From positions 182,436-246,435 of the forward strand of contig WTGF01000122.1 in the NCBI GenBank assembly GCA_011525385.1: DNA of 64,000 nucleotides, in the 5' to 3' direction. The notes under the pieces were generated by a model. That model saw only the letters and a program-made list of their open reading frames with translations, did no database searches and was not told the origin of the DNA. This document shows positions 17,427-26,193 of the stretch, piece after piece. Every line of letters begins with the position of its first letter. The first letter of the stretch is position 1. Origin of the DNA: Chloroflexota bacterium (GTDB taxonomy: Bacteria > Chloroflexota > Anaerolineae > Aggregatilineales > Phototrophicaceae). A program made the position numbers and the translations under genes.

Positions 17427-18269
17427 ATGGCGCCTGTTTCGTCTCGTCCTGCCACCAGTAAACGTCTGGCTCGCTTCTTACACTATTGCGCTGTCGGGCT
17501 CTTGATCTTTTTGCTGTTGACACCCCTGATCGCCTTCTTCTTCAACGCTTTTTCGTTTCGCTGGTTTTATCCACAATTGTTTCCCAAGGAAATCAGCCTG
17601 CGCGCCTGGGAATCGATTGTCGCGGCCAATTCCAAAGTTCCCGAAGCTTTACTAAACAGCACGATCCTGGCGGTGGGCGTAACCTTCAGTTCCGTCATCA
17701 TCGGTCTGCCCGCGGCTCGCGCGCTGGGGCTGTATTCCTTTCGGGGCAAGCGGGTTATTGAGTTTTTGATCATATCGCCGACCATCGTGCCGGGCATCGC
17801 TGTCGCTATGGGACTGAATATCAACTTTATTCGCTGGGGACTATCCGGCAATCTGCTTGGCGTCGGATTGGTTCACCTGGTGCCGGTGATGCCCTATGTG
17901 GTCCTTACCTTGTCCGGCGTTTTCTCCAATTACAACCCGGAGTACGAGCAACAGGCGCGTTCCCTGGGCGCTGGCGTGCTGGCGACTTTCTGGCATGTGA
18001 CCCTGCCCGCGATATTCCCCGGCATTGTTGTCGCCAGTCTCTTCGCCTATTTGATCTCCTGGAGCCAATATATCTTGACCTTTCTGATCGGGGCGGGGCA
18101 GGTGATCACGATGCCCGTGCTACTCTTCTCCACGGCGTCCGGCAGCAACAATGCGCTCACGGCTGCCATGTCATTAGTCTTTGTGGCGCCGTCGATACTG
18201 ATATTGATTTTGACCGCTCGCTATTTGTCGGGCAAGTCCAGCGCCATTGGCGGCTTCGGGCAGTTATAG
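17427..18269 (+). CDS. ABC importer permease, YnjC C-half-like
   Basis: About 280 residues with six hydrophobic segments and an EAA loop QQARSLGAGVLATFWHVTLPAIFPG. It pairs with the preceding permease as a heterodimeric channel. The open frame reaches back to 17376, overlapping the first permease, but a start at 17427 (ATG) or 17418 (GTG), just after AGAGCG, is more plausible. The importer's ATP-hydrolysing subunit does not follow; the next gene is tRNA-Asp. The ATPase must be elsewhere or shared. Confidence 0.87.
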   Translation: MAPVSSRPATSKRLARFLHYCAVGLLIFLLLTPLIAFFFNAFSFRWFYPQLFPKEISLRAWESIVAANSKVPEALLNSTILAVGVTFSSVIIGLPAARALGLYSFRGKRVIEFLIISPTIVPGIAVAMGLNINFIRWGLSGNLLGVGLVHLVPVMPYVVLTLSGVFSNYNPEYEQQARSLGAGVLATFWHVTLPAIFPGIVVASLFAYLISWSQYILTFLIGAGQVITMPVLLFSTASGSNNALTAAMSLVFVAPSILILILTARYLSGKSSAIGGFGQL

Positions 18270-18318
18270 AGTCTAGATGGAATGCGTCATACACAGCCGA
18301 GAAGTCTCAACCCACCAC

Positions 18319-18347
18319 TTGACAGAGTGTTTGGCAAATGATAACGT
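18319..18347 (+). promoter_or_regulatory. Promoter of tRNA-Asp
   Basis: TTGACA (18319-18324), 17-bp spacer, TAACGT (18342-18347). The predicted transcript start is a few bases before the tRNA at 18361. Confidence 0.75.
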
Positions 18348-18360
18348 AATGCCGATACAA

Positions 18361-18433
18361 GGGGGCGTGGTGTAGCGGTTAACATGCCGGCCTGTCAAGC
18401 CGGAGATCGCGGGTTCAAATCCCGTCGCTCCCG
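18361..18433 (+). tRNA. tRNA-Asp (GTC)
   Basis: A complete cloverleaf: acceptor stem GGGGGCG/CGCTCCC (one G-U), anticodon stem CCGGC/GCCGG, anticodon GTC at 18394-18396, T-loop GGTTCAAATCC and discriminator G433. The following bases are CA, so the CCA tail is not encoded. It stands alone with its own promoter and terminator. aspS, which charges this tRNA, lies 8 kb downstream. Confidence 0.96.
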
Positions 18434-18442
18434 CACCTGAGG

Positions 18443-18472
18443 AGGAGACATAGCGAATATGTCTCCTTTTTT
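18443..18472 (+). terminator. Intrinsic terminator after tRNA-Asp
   Basis: Perfect 10-bp stem AGGAGACATA / TATGTCTCCT (18443-18452 with 18458-18467), loop GCGAA, then a run of T. Confidence 0.92.
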
Positions 18473-18520
18473 GTTATATGCGAAACCGCTTTGGAAATGT
18501 TGAGGGAGCAAGCAGGTCAT

Positions 18521-19762
18521 ATGGTCTTCAACAATTCGATTCGCGTCGTCGATGCTGCGCTGATGATCGACGATTTGCCGGTGGATGCCATCGCGCGGGA
18601 GCTGGAGACACCAGTTTACCTGTACAGTCTCAAGCGTATTCAAGAGAATTACCGGCGCTTGAAAGCCGCCTTTGAGCCGGTCGGCGGGCGCATACATTAC
18701 AGCGCAAAAGCCAATAGCAACGCGGCAATCTTGCGGACGCTGATTGACGAGGGCGCCGGCATCGACGCGGTGAGCGGTGGCGAGATCGCCCGCGCGCTGC
18801 AGGCCGGGGCGGCTGCTCAAGACATTGTATTCGCGGGGGGCGGCAAGACAGTCGCGGAAATCGCATCTGCTGTTGAGCGAGGCATCGGTTGGTTTAATGT
18901 CGAGAATGAGCTGGAGCTGCAGTACATAAATGAAGCGGCCTCATCTATTGGAACGGAAGAGCTACAAGTGGCGCTGCGTTTCAATCCCGAGGTGAGCGCC
19001 AATACCCATCCGCACATCGCTACCGGGCACGGCGGCGCGAAGTTCGGCTTGACTGCGGGGGCAATAAGCGACGCGCTTGAACAGCCCGAACGCTATCCTT
19101 GTCTCAATATCTGCGGTATCCACGTGCATATCGGCAGCCAGCTTGGCGACTCCGCTGCGACTATTCAGGCGATTGCGAAGACGAAACAGTTGATCATTCC
19201 CTATCCAGAAATCCACACGATTAACCTGGGCGGCGGCATGCCCGTTGCCTACAGGCTCGGTCAGACGATCCCATCTCTTGATAAACTCGTCAGCGAAATT
19301 GCGCCTCATTTGCGTGGATATCAGGTGTTGCTGGAGCCGGGAAGGGCAGTCGTTGCCGATGCCGGCATTCTGGTCGCGACGGTGCTTTATGTGAAAGAAC
19401 AGGCGGGCAAGATCTTCTATATCGTCGACGCGAGCATGACCGAATTGATCCGTCCTGCGTTATATGGCGCGCGGCACGAAATCGTTCCGCTCCTTCAGTC
19501 GGATAACGAGCCGGTGACGGCGCAGGTTGTCGGTCCCGTCTGCGAATCCGCGGATGTGCTGGCGCAAGATCGCGAAATGGCGCGGCTGAAGGTTGGCGAT
19601 CAGGTTGCGATAATGACTGCTGGCGCCTATGGCATGGCCATGGCGAGCAACTACAATAGCCGGCTGCGGCCGGCGGAAGTGGTTGTGGCGGTTGATGGGG
19701 CTAGCTGGTCAGTCAGTCGGAGGCGGGAGACTATTGACGAATTGGTTCTCTGCGATTGTTAG
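18521..19762 (+). CDS. lysA: Diaminopimelate decarboxylase
   Basis: PLP-dependent fold-III decarboxylase making lysine from meso-diaminopimelate. About 413 residues with the PLP lysine in HYSAKANSN (Lys63), the HIGSQLGD segment, the phosphate-binding GGGMPVAYRLG and the catalytic GPVCESADVLA loop. These are standard for LysA, and the C-terminal barrel ends with AYGMAMASNYN. I chose ATG at 18521 after GAGGGAGC; ATG codons at 18491 and 18497 are alternatives that add 8-10 residues. It begins 48 bp after the tRNA-Asp terminator and so must have its own promoter. lysC is 35 kb away in this window. Confidence 0.93.
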   Translation: MVFNNSIRVVDAALMIDDLPVDAIARELETPVYLYSLKRIQENYRRLKAAFEPVGGRIHYSAKANSNAAILRTLIDEGAGIDAVSGGEIARALQAGAAAQDIVFAGGGKTVAEIASAVERGIGWFNVENELELQYINEAASSIGTEELQVALRFNPEVSANTHPHIATGHGGAKFGLTAGAISDALEQPERYPCLNICGIHVHIGSQLGDSAATIQAIAKTKQLIIPYPEIHTINLGGGMPVAYRLGQTIPSLDKLVSEIAPHLRGYQVLLEPGRAVVADAGILVATVLYVKEQAGKIFYIVDASMTELIRPALYGARHEIVPLLQSDNEPVTAQVVGPVCESADVLAQDREMARLKVGDQVAIMTAGAYGMAMASNYNSRLRPAEVVVAVDGASWSVSRRRETIDELVLCDC

Positions 19763-19851
19763 CGCGTCAAGTATCTGCCAAATGGTCGCCATGCAAAGGT
19801 TACAGGTTGGCGAGATTCGTTCTGAAGAAGTGTTTCTGTTGCTGCCGGAGT

Positions 19852-20625
19852 TTACTCCAGCGTGTCATCAGCAGGCGACTTGGGACTAAAACGTTCGCGG
19901 AACTCGCGCAGTTTATCTTCCGCAGCTTGAATTGCAATAAGTTGCTCTTCAAGGTCATGTTCATTTAGCCTTTCTGCCTTCCATGTGGTGTCGGTTTTTT
20001 TCAATACGAACACGTTCGGTCTGCCACCGACACCTAGACCCGCGTTAACTCTGCTGACATGGTCGAGCGTCCATAGCACGCAGAAGACTCCGTCAGTTGT
20101 CTTTTGAGGTGCGCTGTCGCTCCAGAAGATGCGTTTGATAAATGCCAAGAATGGGTCGGCCTGGAAACTTCCACTGCCTATCGAGAAGAACCACGATTCC
20201 AATGCCACCTCGATAGATTGCGCGAACTCGTCGAAGGCGAGAAGTGCGGCGGAATCCTGTACTGGAAGAGCGATCAATGAATTGCACAGTACATTGGAAA
20301 AAATGCTATCATCCGCTCCCAAGATCTGTTTCGCTTCGCTCGTGCGTTGCATGGCCGGTCTAACTTCTGACCATATTAGCTGCGATATTGCATTTCGCGC
20401 AGCACTCACATTATTTTGGTCTGTGACACTCTTCCAGCCCTTGGCAAGTTCGTCTTTGATGAGTTGACCCAGACCTACCGCGCCCGCAGTAGCAATAACA
20501 GCATCGCCAGATATATGTTGGATTTTGTTACTAACCTCCTGTTCAATTCTCGAACCAAAAGTTGTTATGCTGTCTGCTCCAACGACGATGCCGTCTCGGC
20601 ACCTTATTCCGACAATGAGGGTCAT
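19852..20625 (-). CDS. Proteasome-beta-like Ntn hydrolase
   Basis: A 257-residue protein starting M-TLIVGIRCRDGIVVGADS. Numbering from Thr after Met removal, Thr1, Asp17 (GADS) and Lys33 (SNKIQ) fall exactly at the catalytic positions of 20S proteasome beta subunits. A later GSGSFQADPF recalls the conserved GSG segment. It lacks a propeptide, so exposure of Thr by methionine aminopeptidase would suffice. There is a long acidic C-terminal tail (about 225-257, KTDTTWK to the end). It is co-transcribed with the YwgA-like gene 7 bp upstream. Base composition is visibly more AT-rich than its neighbours, and the pair sits beside tRNA genes, which suggests acquisition. The substrate and role are unknown; HslV and Anbu are relatives, not obvious orthologues. 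Confidence 0.75.
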   Translation of the reverse strand: MTLIVGIRCRDGIVVGADSITTFGSRIEQEVSNKIQHISGDAVIATAGAVGLGQLIKDELAKGWKSVTDQNNVSAARNAISQLIWSEVRPAMQRTSEAKQILGADDSIFSNVLCNSLIALPVQDSAALLAFDEFAQSIEVALESWFFSIGSGSFQADPFLAFIKRIFWSDSAPQKTTDGVFCVLWTLDHVSRVNAGLGVGGRPNVFVLKKTDTTWKAERLNEHDLEEQLIAIQAAEDKLREFRERFSPKSPADDTLE

Positions 20626-20632
20626 TGTTAAC

Positions 20633-21055
20633 CTAACCTTGAAAGACGCTGTTTTCGCGGTATTCGGGAAACTGGATATAGACTTCTCTCACGAGTTGCT
20701 GAAAGCTCAGTCCACGGGCCCAACTGACTTTATCCTCGATAAAGGATTTCATTTCCTCCGGAATATCCCTTAAGTCGATCCTGCTCCCTCGCACCGTAGC
20801 CGAGTATTCTCTCCAGCCACCGCGCGGGTTTACCGATATCGCAATCTTTCCTTCGCGCTCCAGCTCTTCGGCATCCCGATAAACATCGGCTGAGAACGGC
20901 CCGTAATCGTACTTCTCGAACACGTAGTAATCCTCCGGCAAATCCTTAGGGAATTCCATGCCAACCAGGAACGCCACTTTCTGCAGTTGAGCAGGCGTGA
21001 CTTTTTCTCCATCGGCGGCTGCGATGATTTTCAGCAACAGGTCCAGGCGTTTCAT
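20633..21055 (-). CDS. YwgA/DUF4065-like small protein
   Basis: A 140-residue acidic cytoplasmic protein. MKRLDLLLKIIAAADG, VTPAQLQKVAFLVG and YYVFEKYDYGPFSADVYRDAEELEREGKI resemble the winged-helix-like architecture of the YwgA and SocA/Panacea (DUF4065) groups, in which 'kLQKllyl' and 'YGPfs..l..dl..L...G.I' are conserved. The match is by eye and distant. ATG at 21055 follows GGAGAGGA. It is the first gene of a two-gene operon with the Ntn hydrolase. Proteins of this kind act as adaptors or antitoxins in other systems, so a regulatory partner of the protease-like protein is conceivable but unproven. Confidence 0.6.
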   Translation of the reverse strand: MKRLDLLLKIIAAADGEKVTPAQLQKVAFLVGMEFPKDLPEDYYVFEKYDYGPFSADVYRDAEELEREGKIAISVNPRGGWREYSATVRGSRIDLRDIPEEMKSFIEDKVSWARGLSFQQLVREVYIQFPEYRENSVFQG

Positions 21056-21189
21056 TTGTCCTCTCCATGCATCAAGCAACTGCGGGCAAATACCATATGC
21101 CCAACTAGACCAATCCTAGCACATCTGTTTTAATTCTGTCAAATTCATGTGGCAACAAAAAAGACCCCGATGCGGGATCTCGATCCAGG

Positions 21190-21263
21190 TGCTGATGGGA
21201 AGACTTGAACTTCCGACCTCACGATTATGAGTCGTGCGCTCTAACCAACTGAGCTACATCAGC
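21190..21263 (-). tRNA. tRNA-Met (CAT), elongator type (or tRNA-Ile2)
   Basis: Cloverleaf with acceptor GCTGATG/CATCAGC, D-arm TAGCTCAGTTGGTTAGAGC, anticodon stem CACGA/TCGTG around CTCATAA, T-stem GGAAG/CTTCC and discriminator A. CCA is not encoded (CCT follows). A CAT anticodon could also be a lysidine-modified tRNA-Ile2, but overall similarity favours elongator Met. It is 4 bp from the initiator tRNA and probably co-transcribed with it. Confidence 0.92.
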
Positions 21264-21267
21264 AGAG

Positions 21268-21339
21268 TAGCGGGGGCTGGATTCGAACCAACGACCTTCG
21301 GGTTATGAGCCCGATGAGCTACCACTGCTCCACCCCGCA
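21268..21339 (-). tRNA. Initiator tRNA-fMet (CAT)
   Basis: Acceptor GCGGGG/CCCCGC with an unpaired first position (U1 opposite U72), the hallmark of initiators, although many bacteria have C1-A72. The anticodon stem TCGGG/CCCGA supplies the three consecutive G-C pairs needed for P-site entry. The sequence GTGGAGCAG..GGTAGCTCATCGGGCTCATAACCCGAAGGTC is close to known fMet tRNAs. Discriminator A; no encoded CCA. Confidence 0.94.
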
Positions 21340-21373
21340 ACGATTTTCGCAACTAATTGCGCTGCGTATATGG

Positions 21374-21402
21374 ACAATAACATTGTAGAAGAGGCTTGTC
21401 AA
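21374..21402 (-). promoter_or_regulatory. Promoter of the fMet/Met tRNA operon
   Basis: On the minus strand, TTGACA (21402-21397), 17-bp spacer, TATTGT (21379-21374). Placed about 35 bp before the initiator tRNA. Confidence 0.75.
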
Positions 21403-21452
21403 TAGTGAAAGAAAGCTATCGAGATTTTGACTTTGATTTGCCATGTTTTGCC

Positions 21453-21482
21453 TTGAAAGCGCGCCTCAAGTTAGGCTATACT
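21453..21482 (+). promoter_or_regulatory. Promoter of uvrB
   Basis: TTGAAA (21453-21458), 18-bp spacer, TATACT (21477-21482); the start codon is at 21529. No LexA-like box is apparent to me. Confidence 0.65.
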
Positions 21483-21528
21483 GTGAGCAGGATCGAACGC
21501 CTGTTCTGAAAGAGAGCCTGGAGCAAAC

Positions 21529-23550
21529 ATGCCCGAGTTTCAACTGGAATCTCCTTTCGAGCCAACCGGCGATCAGCCGACCGCCATCGATGATCTTCTC
21601 GATGGCTTGCAGCGGGGTCACCGACATCAGACCTTGCTTGGCGCCACCGGCACCGGCAAGACCTTTACCGTGGCCAATATCGTTCAGGTGACGCAGCGCC
21701 CGACCCTGGTGATGGCGCATAACAAGACGCTGGCCGCGCAACTCTACGCTGAATTCAAGCGCTTGTTCCCCAGCAACGCCATCGAATACTTCGTCAGCTA
21801 TTACGACTATTATCAGCCGGAAGCCTATGTACCGCGCCACGACTTGTACATCGAAAAGTCGACCGACATCAATGAACAGATTGAACGCCTGCGCCTGTCG
21901 GCGACGGCCTCCCTGTTTTCGCGGCGCGATGTGCTGATTGTGGCCTCAGTCTCTTGCATTTATGGCTTGGGCGATCCGGTCAACTGGCGCAAGATGTCGG
22001 TTGAATTGAAGGTCGGGGACGAGATTCGTCGCGAGCGGATTCTGCGCGATCTGGTTCGCATCCAGTATACGCGCAACGATTTGGAGTTGCGGCGCGGCAC
22101 CTTTCGCGCGCGGGGCGATACATTGGAGATCGTGCCGGGATACTCGGAAATGGCCTACCGTATCTATCTATGGGGCGATGAAATCGAAAAGATCATTGAG
22201 TTTCATCCTTTGACCATGGAAGTAATTCATACGCACGAGCTGGTGACCATCTTCCCGGCGCGCGAATACATCACCGACGAGGAGCATATCCGCGAGGCCA
22301 TTGGCGACATCGAAGTGGAACTGGAAGAACAGATCAAGTATTTCAAAGGCGAGGACAAACTGATCGAGGCGCAGAGAATCGAGCAACGCACGCGCTATGA
22401 CGTAGAGATGCTGCGCGAGGTGGGTTTCACGACCGGCATCGAGAACTATTCGCGGCATTTTGATCGGCGTCCGCCCGGCAGCGCGCCCTTCACCTTGATT
22501 GACTACTTGCCCGATGATCACCTGCTGATTATCGACGAAAGTCACATGACCTTGCCCCAGATCCGTGGCATGTACAACGGCGATCGACAGCGCAAGCAGG
22601 TATTGGTCGACTTCGGCTTCCGCTTGCCGAGCGCATTGGATAACCGGCCGCTGAAGTTCAATGAATTTGAACAACGGGTCGGGCAGACGATATACACCAG
22701 CGCAACCCCGGGGCCATACGAGCATGAACATGCGCAAAAGATCGCGGAGCAAATCATTCGGCCAACCGGCATTGTTGATCCGCAGATCGACGTGCGCCCT
22801 ATCGAGGGGCAGATCGACGATTTGCTGCAAGAGATCGCCCTGCGCGTAAAGATGGGACAACGCGTTTTGGTCACCACATTGACGCAACGCATGTCCGAAG
22901 AGCTGGCGGGATACTTGAACGAACTCGGTATCAAAGGACAGTACCTGCATGCGGAAGTTGATACGCTGGAGCGCGTTGAAATCCTGCGCGACTTGCGCAT
23001 GGGCGTCTATGATGTTGTGGTAGGCATCAACCTCTTGCGTGAGGGCTTGGATCTGCCGGAGGTTTCGCTGGTGGCCATTCTGGATGCGGACAAGTCAGGT
23101 TTCCTGCGCTCGGAGCCGGCGCTGATACAAACGATTGGGCGCGCCGCGCGTCATGTTGAGGGTAAAGTGATTATGTATGCGGATCAGACGACGCCGGCGA
23201 TGGCAGCCGCAATCAATGAGACGGACCGACGCCGTGTCAAGCAGGAAACATTCAACCTGGAAAACGGTATCGAACCACAGCAAATTGTCAAAGATATTCA
23301 GGACATAACCGACCGCTTGCGTTCGATTGAGGGTGAAGAAAAAGAGGAGGCCGCGACGCTGAACGAGGGCTTGCTGGGGCTGCCGGCCGACGAACTTGAG
23401 AAAATGATTGAAGAACTGGAAAACGAAATGCAAAAGGCGGCTCAATCGCTGGAATTTGAAAAGGCGGCGGCATTGCGGGATCAGGTCTTCGATTTGCGCA
23501 GCAGTTTGGTTGTGGCGGGCGGAGCCGAGGGCGACCTGCTCTTGACCTAG
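21529..23550 (+). CDS. uvrB: Excinuclease ABC subunit B
   Basis: A 673-residue nucleotide-excision-repair helicase that verifies damage delivered by UvrA and recruits UvrC. It has Walker A GATGTGKT at residues 38-45, the beta-hairpin region YYDYYQPEAYVPRHDLYIEK, the DESH motif (IIDESHMTLPQ), helicase motifs TSATPGPYE and LLREGLDLPEV..ADKSGFLRS, and a C-terminal UVR coiled coil (LEKMIEELENEMQKAAQ, about 620-655) that binds UvrC. Length is normal. AGCCTGGAG precedes the start. The stop overlaps the convergent HDAC-like gene by 4 bp. Confidence 0.98.
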   Translation: MPEFQLESPFEPTGDQPTAIDDLLDGLQRGHRHQTLLGATGTGKTFTVANIVQVTQRPTLVMAHNKTLAAQLYAEFKRLFPSNAIEYFVSYYDYYQPEAYVPRHDLYIEKSTDINEQIERLRLSATASLFSRRDVLIVASVSCIYGLGDPVNWRKMSVELKVGDEIRRERILRDLVRIQYTRNDLELRRGTFRARGDTLEIVPGYSEMAYRIYLWGDEIEKIIEFHPLTMEVIHTHELVTIFPAREYITDEEHIREAIGDIEVELEEQIKYFKGEDKLIEAQRIEQRTRYDVEMLREVGFTTGIENYSRHFDRRPPGSAPFTLIDYLPDDHLLIIDESHMTLPQIRGMYNGDRQRKQVLVDFGFRLPSALDNRPLKFNEFEQRVGQTIYTSATPGPYEHEHAQKIAEQIIRPTGIVDPQIDVRPIEGQIDDLLQEIALRVKMGQRVLVTTLTQRMSEELAGYLNELGIKGQYLHAEVDTLERVEILRDLRMGVYDVVVGINLLREGLDLPEVSLVAILDADKSGFLRSEPALIQTIGRAARHVEGKVIMYADQTTPAMAAAINETDRRRVKQETFNLENGIEPQQIVKDIQDITDRLRSIEGEEKEEAATLNEGLLGLPADELEKMIEELENEMQKAAQSLEFEKAAALRDQVFDLRSSLVVAGGAEGDLLLT

Positions 23551-24581
23551 ATGCCGTGAATTACCCGGACACGATCAATCAAGTTTTGAAAATCGCGAGC
23601 CGAAGCGCCTTCCGTTGCCGCGCCGTAGGGATCGCTCAATTCGTGCGAATCCAGCAGCGCGCGCGCGATATTGCACCAGCCGTGAGACAGCGCTTTCAAA
23701 TCGTAGCCGCCTTCCATCAGGAATATGATCTTGCCGGCGCAGACTTGCTTCGCTAGCTTCAGGCAGGCCCGGGCCAGCCAGTCGTAACCACCCAGGCTCA
23801 AGCGCATGCCGGCCAGGGGATCGGCCCAATGAGCGTCAAAGCCGACCGAGATCAGCATCAGCTCCGGTCTGAAGCGCTCTGTCGCCGGTATCACTATTTG
23901 TTCAAATATGCGCTGATATGATTGGTCGCCGTGCCCCGCAGCTAGCGGTACGTTTATAGTTGTACCTTTCCCCTCGGACTCGCCGACCTCGTCGAGGCTC
24001 CCGGTGCCCGGATAGTGGGGGCTTTGGTGAATTGACAGAAACAAGACCGACGGATCGCCGTAAAAGATGTCTTGCGTGCCGTTGCCATGGTGCACGTCGT
24101 AATCAAGAATCATGACCCGCTTCAGTTGATGCTTTGTCAGCGCGTGGCGCGCGCCGATGGCGACATTGTTTAGCAGGCAGAAGCCCATCTGCCGGTTCGC
24201 TGTTGCGTGGTGCCCCGGCGGCCGGACGACCGCCATCGCATTGTCGGCGTCTCCAGCGCAAACGGCGTCGACCGCGCCGATCATAGCGCCGGCCGCCAGG
24301 CGACTGACGTCCAGCGAACCGGGCAGGGCGTAGGTATCCTGGTCGATCAAGACCATGCGATCCATCTGGCTGATGTAAACCAGTCTTTTTAGATGCGTGG
24401 CGGAATGTACCGCCAAAATCTCTTCGTCAGTGGCGGGGGCAGGCGCCAGTTGCAGAAGTTGATCGGCCAATCCGGCTTTTTCCAAAGCCGACCACACCGC
24501 TTGGATGCGCCCGGCATGTTCAGGATGTCGCGGGAAATCGTGTTCGGTAAAGCTCGGATGTGTCAGGCAGGCGGTTGTCAT
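23547..24581 (-). CDS. Histone deacetylase-family (acetylpolyamine/acetoin-type) amidohydrolase
   Basis: A 344-residue zinc deacetylase of the arginase/HDAC fold. Diagnostic residues are RPPGHHA (catalytic His-His), ILDYDVHHGNGTQDIF (zinc Asp and His), LISVGFDAHWADPL (second zinc Asp) and EGGYDL. Bacterial members deacetylate acetylpolyamines or small acyl amides. GGAGGG 5 bp before ATG 24581 sets the start rather than 24593. It ends 4 bp inside uvrB in convergent orientation; the next gene upstream is a membrane glycosyltransferase-like protein 17 bp away. The substrate is unknown. Confidence 0.93.
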   Translation of the reverse strand: MTTACLTHPSFTEHDFPRHPEHAGRIQAVWSALEKAGLADQLLQLAPAPATDEEILAVHSATHLKRLVYISQMDRMVLIDQDTYALPGSLDVSRLAAGAMIGAVDAVCAGDADNAMAVVRPPGHHATANRQMGFCLLNNVAIGARHALTKHQLKRVMILDYDVHHGNGTQDIFYGDPSVLFLSIHQSPHYPGTGSLDEVGESEGKGTTINVPLAAGHGDQSYQRIFEQIVIPATERFRPELMLISVGFDAHWADPLAGMRLSLGGYDWLARACLKLAKQVCAGKIIFLMEGGYDLKALSHGWCNIARALLDSHELSDPYGAATEGASARDFQNLIDRVRVIHGI

Positions 24582-24597
24582 AGGTCCCTCCATGCAG

Positions 24598-26187
24598 CTA
24601 TTCAGTTGCGCCGTGCTTCGGGCGCAAGATCAGATAGTCAAATCTATTCATGCGAATGGTTCGCCAATGCTGGTAGGCGCGACCGATCGCTTCCAGAACC
24701 GGCGTCGGATAGAACTGCGCGCGCAGTATCACCAAGCCGAATTGATGCGTCTCGATCATCTCGATTAACCGGTCGCCCCGGAACGAGCCGGCGAGATACA
24801 GATTGCGCAATTGTGTTGGATTGGACACGACTTCGCGATTGGCCGCGAAAGCGAAGCTCGCGTCCTCGCTCAAGACGGGACGGTCGCTAGCCTTGATCAG
24901 ATCCACGATGCGCCGGCCTGCTATTTCGTCCTCCTCAGAGACGAAGTAACCGATGTTGGCGTAACCCGGCACGTCAAATGAAGCGGAATCATAAAATGAC
25001 TCGCGCGTATTTGGCTCGACTCCCAGCAAATTTGCCAGAGGCGCAAAGGCTCCATGTGTAGGCATCTTTAGCGTCGCGCGCGCATATCCAAGATAGAGTA
25101 GCGGTACGAGCAGGAGAATCGGCCAGGCAGCGCCATTAACCTGTCCCAAAACTCGTTGAAGCTGAGGCGGAGACCGCCATGCCGCCTTTAGGCTGCGCGA
25201 GAGGCAAATGCCGCTGAGGATACATGCAGCGGCTATCGAGCTGGTGAAATAGCTGTCGCCCGCGCCCCAGGTGCCGGAAGCGATCCCGCCCACGAGCGCG
25301 GCGAAGCAAAACCAAATCGCGTAGATCGACAGTCGGTCAAAATATGTCTCATAGAACATCAGCAGTCCGGCGGGGACCAGCAGGAATCCATGCAGTTGGA
25401 ACCACAAGGCTAACAATCCAAAGGCTTGCAAAGGATGGAACTGGTTGACATTGGCGACGATCGTCTGCGTCCACCAGTGACCGTCGGAAGCCAGATTCAG
25501 CCAGAGGAAGATCAGAGCGCCGAACCCTATGAAACCCGCCGCCCAGCGCAGCGCAGCGCGGGGTTGCCGCAAAAACATCCAGGCCAATGCCGCGACCGCC
25601 GTGATCGCGGCCAACTGCTTGGTATAGCCGGCACAGATCAATAACAGCAGCCCGAAAGCGATTCCGCGCTTGTCGCGCTGCGGGAAAGCGCGCGCCAGAA
25701 TCACGATCGCGGCCGTCTCGAGAGCGACCATCAGCGTATGCTGGCGAAACAAGGGACCGATGTGATACACGAAATTGGAGGCGAGAAAAGCCAAGCCGGA
25801 CAAGGCGGCGAGCCAAAGATGTCTATGACCGTCGCGATAGACCGCGTATCCGATTACACAGGCCGATGCGAGCGAAGCGAGAAAGCTCAAAGTCCGGCCG
25901 TACCAGTAGGCGGGACCGAAGATCCAGACCAAGGGGGCTGCTAGCGCATGATAGAGCGGCGGGTAATTGCTGGAATAAAACGGGTAGACTTCGGTGTCGC
26001 GGTAGGGCAGCTGCCCTTGGCTGAACAGAACGGTGTCCTGTAGTTCGAAGCCTTCTCCCTGGTCGTAGTCGAAAGGGAATGGGATCAAATTGATCGCATA
26101 AAGCAGGTAAACCAGAAATGATAAGAGCAGAGCCAAGGATGCCGCCAACATTAAGCCGAGGTGCAGACGTCGTAGGATTATGCTCAT
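24598..26187 (-). CDS. GT-C-fold membrane glycosyltransferase-like protein
   Basis: A 529-residue protein with around ten hydrophobic helices, then a soluble C-terminal domain (about 390-529). The first periplasmic loop contains FDYDQGEGFELQD, the acidic site typical of GT39/GT83-like (PMT, ArnT) enzymes that use polyprenyl-phosphate sugars. NYPPLYHALAAPLVWIFGPAYWYGR follows, also common to this class. It may glycosylate envelope lipids or proteins; the acceptor is unknown. It follows a small membrane-protein gene by 6 bp and precedes the HDAC-like gene by 17 bp, so the three may be one operon. Confidence 0.75.
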   Translation of the reverse strand: MSIILRRLHLGLMLAASLALLLSFLVYLLYAINLIPFPFDYDQGEGFELQDTVLFSQGQLPYRDTEVYPFYSSNYPPLYHALAAPLVWIFGPAYWYGRTLSFLASLASACVIGYAVYRDGHRHLWLAALSGLAFLASNFVYHIGPLFRQHTLMVALETAAIVILARAFPQRDKRGIAFGLLLLICAGYTKQLAAITAVAALAWMFLRQPRAALRWAAGFIGFGALIFLWLNLASDGHWWTQTIVANVNQFHPLQAFGLLALWFQLHGFLLVPAGLLMFYETYFDRLSIYAIWFCFAALVGGIASGTWGAGDSYFTSSIAAACILSGICLSRSLKAAWRSPPQLQRVLGQVNGAAWPILLLVPLLYLGYARATLKMPTHGAFAPLANLLGVEPNTRESFYDSASFDVPGYANIGYFVSEEDEIAGRRIVDLIKASDRPVLSEDASFAFAANREVVSNPTQLRNLYLAGSFRGDRLIEMIETHQFGLVILRAQFYPTPVLEAIGRAYQHWRTIRMNRFDYLILRPKHGATE

Positions 26188-26193
26188 GTTGGC

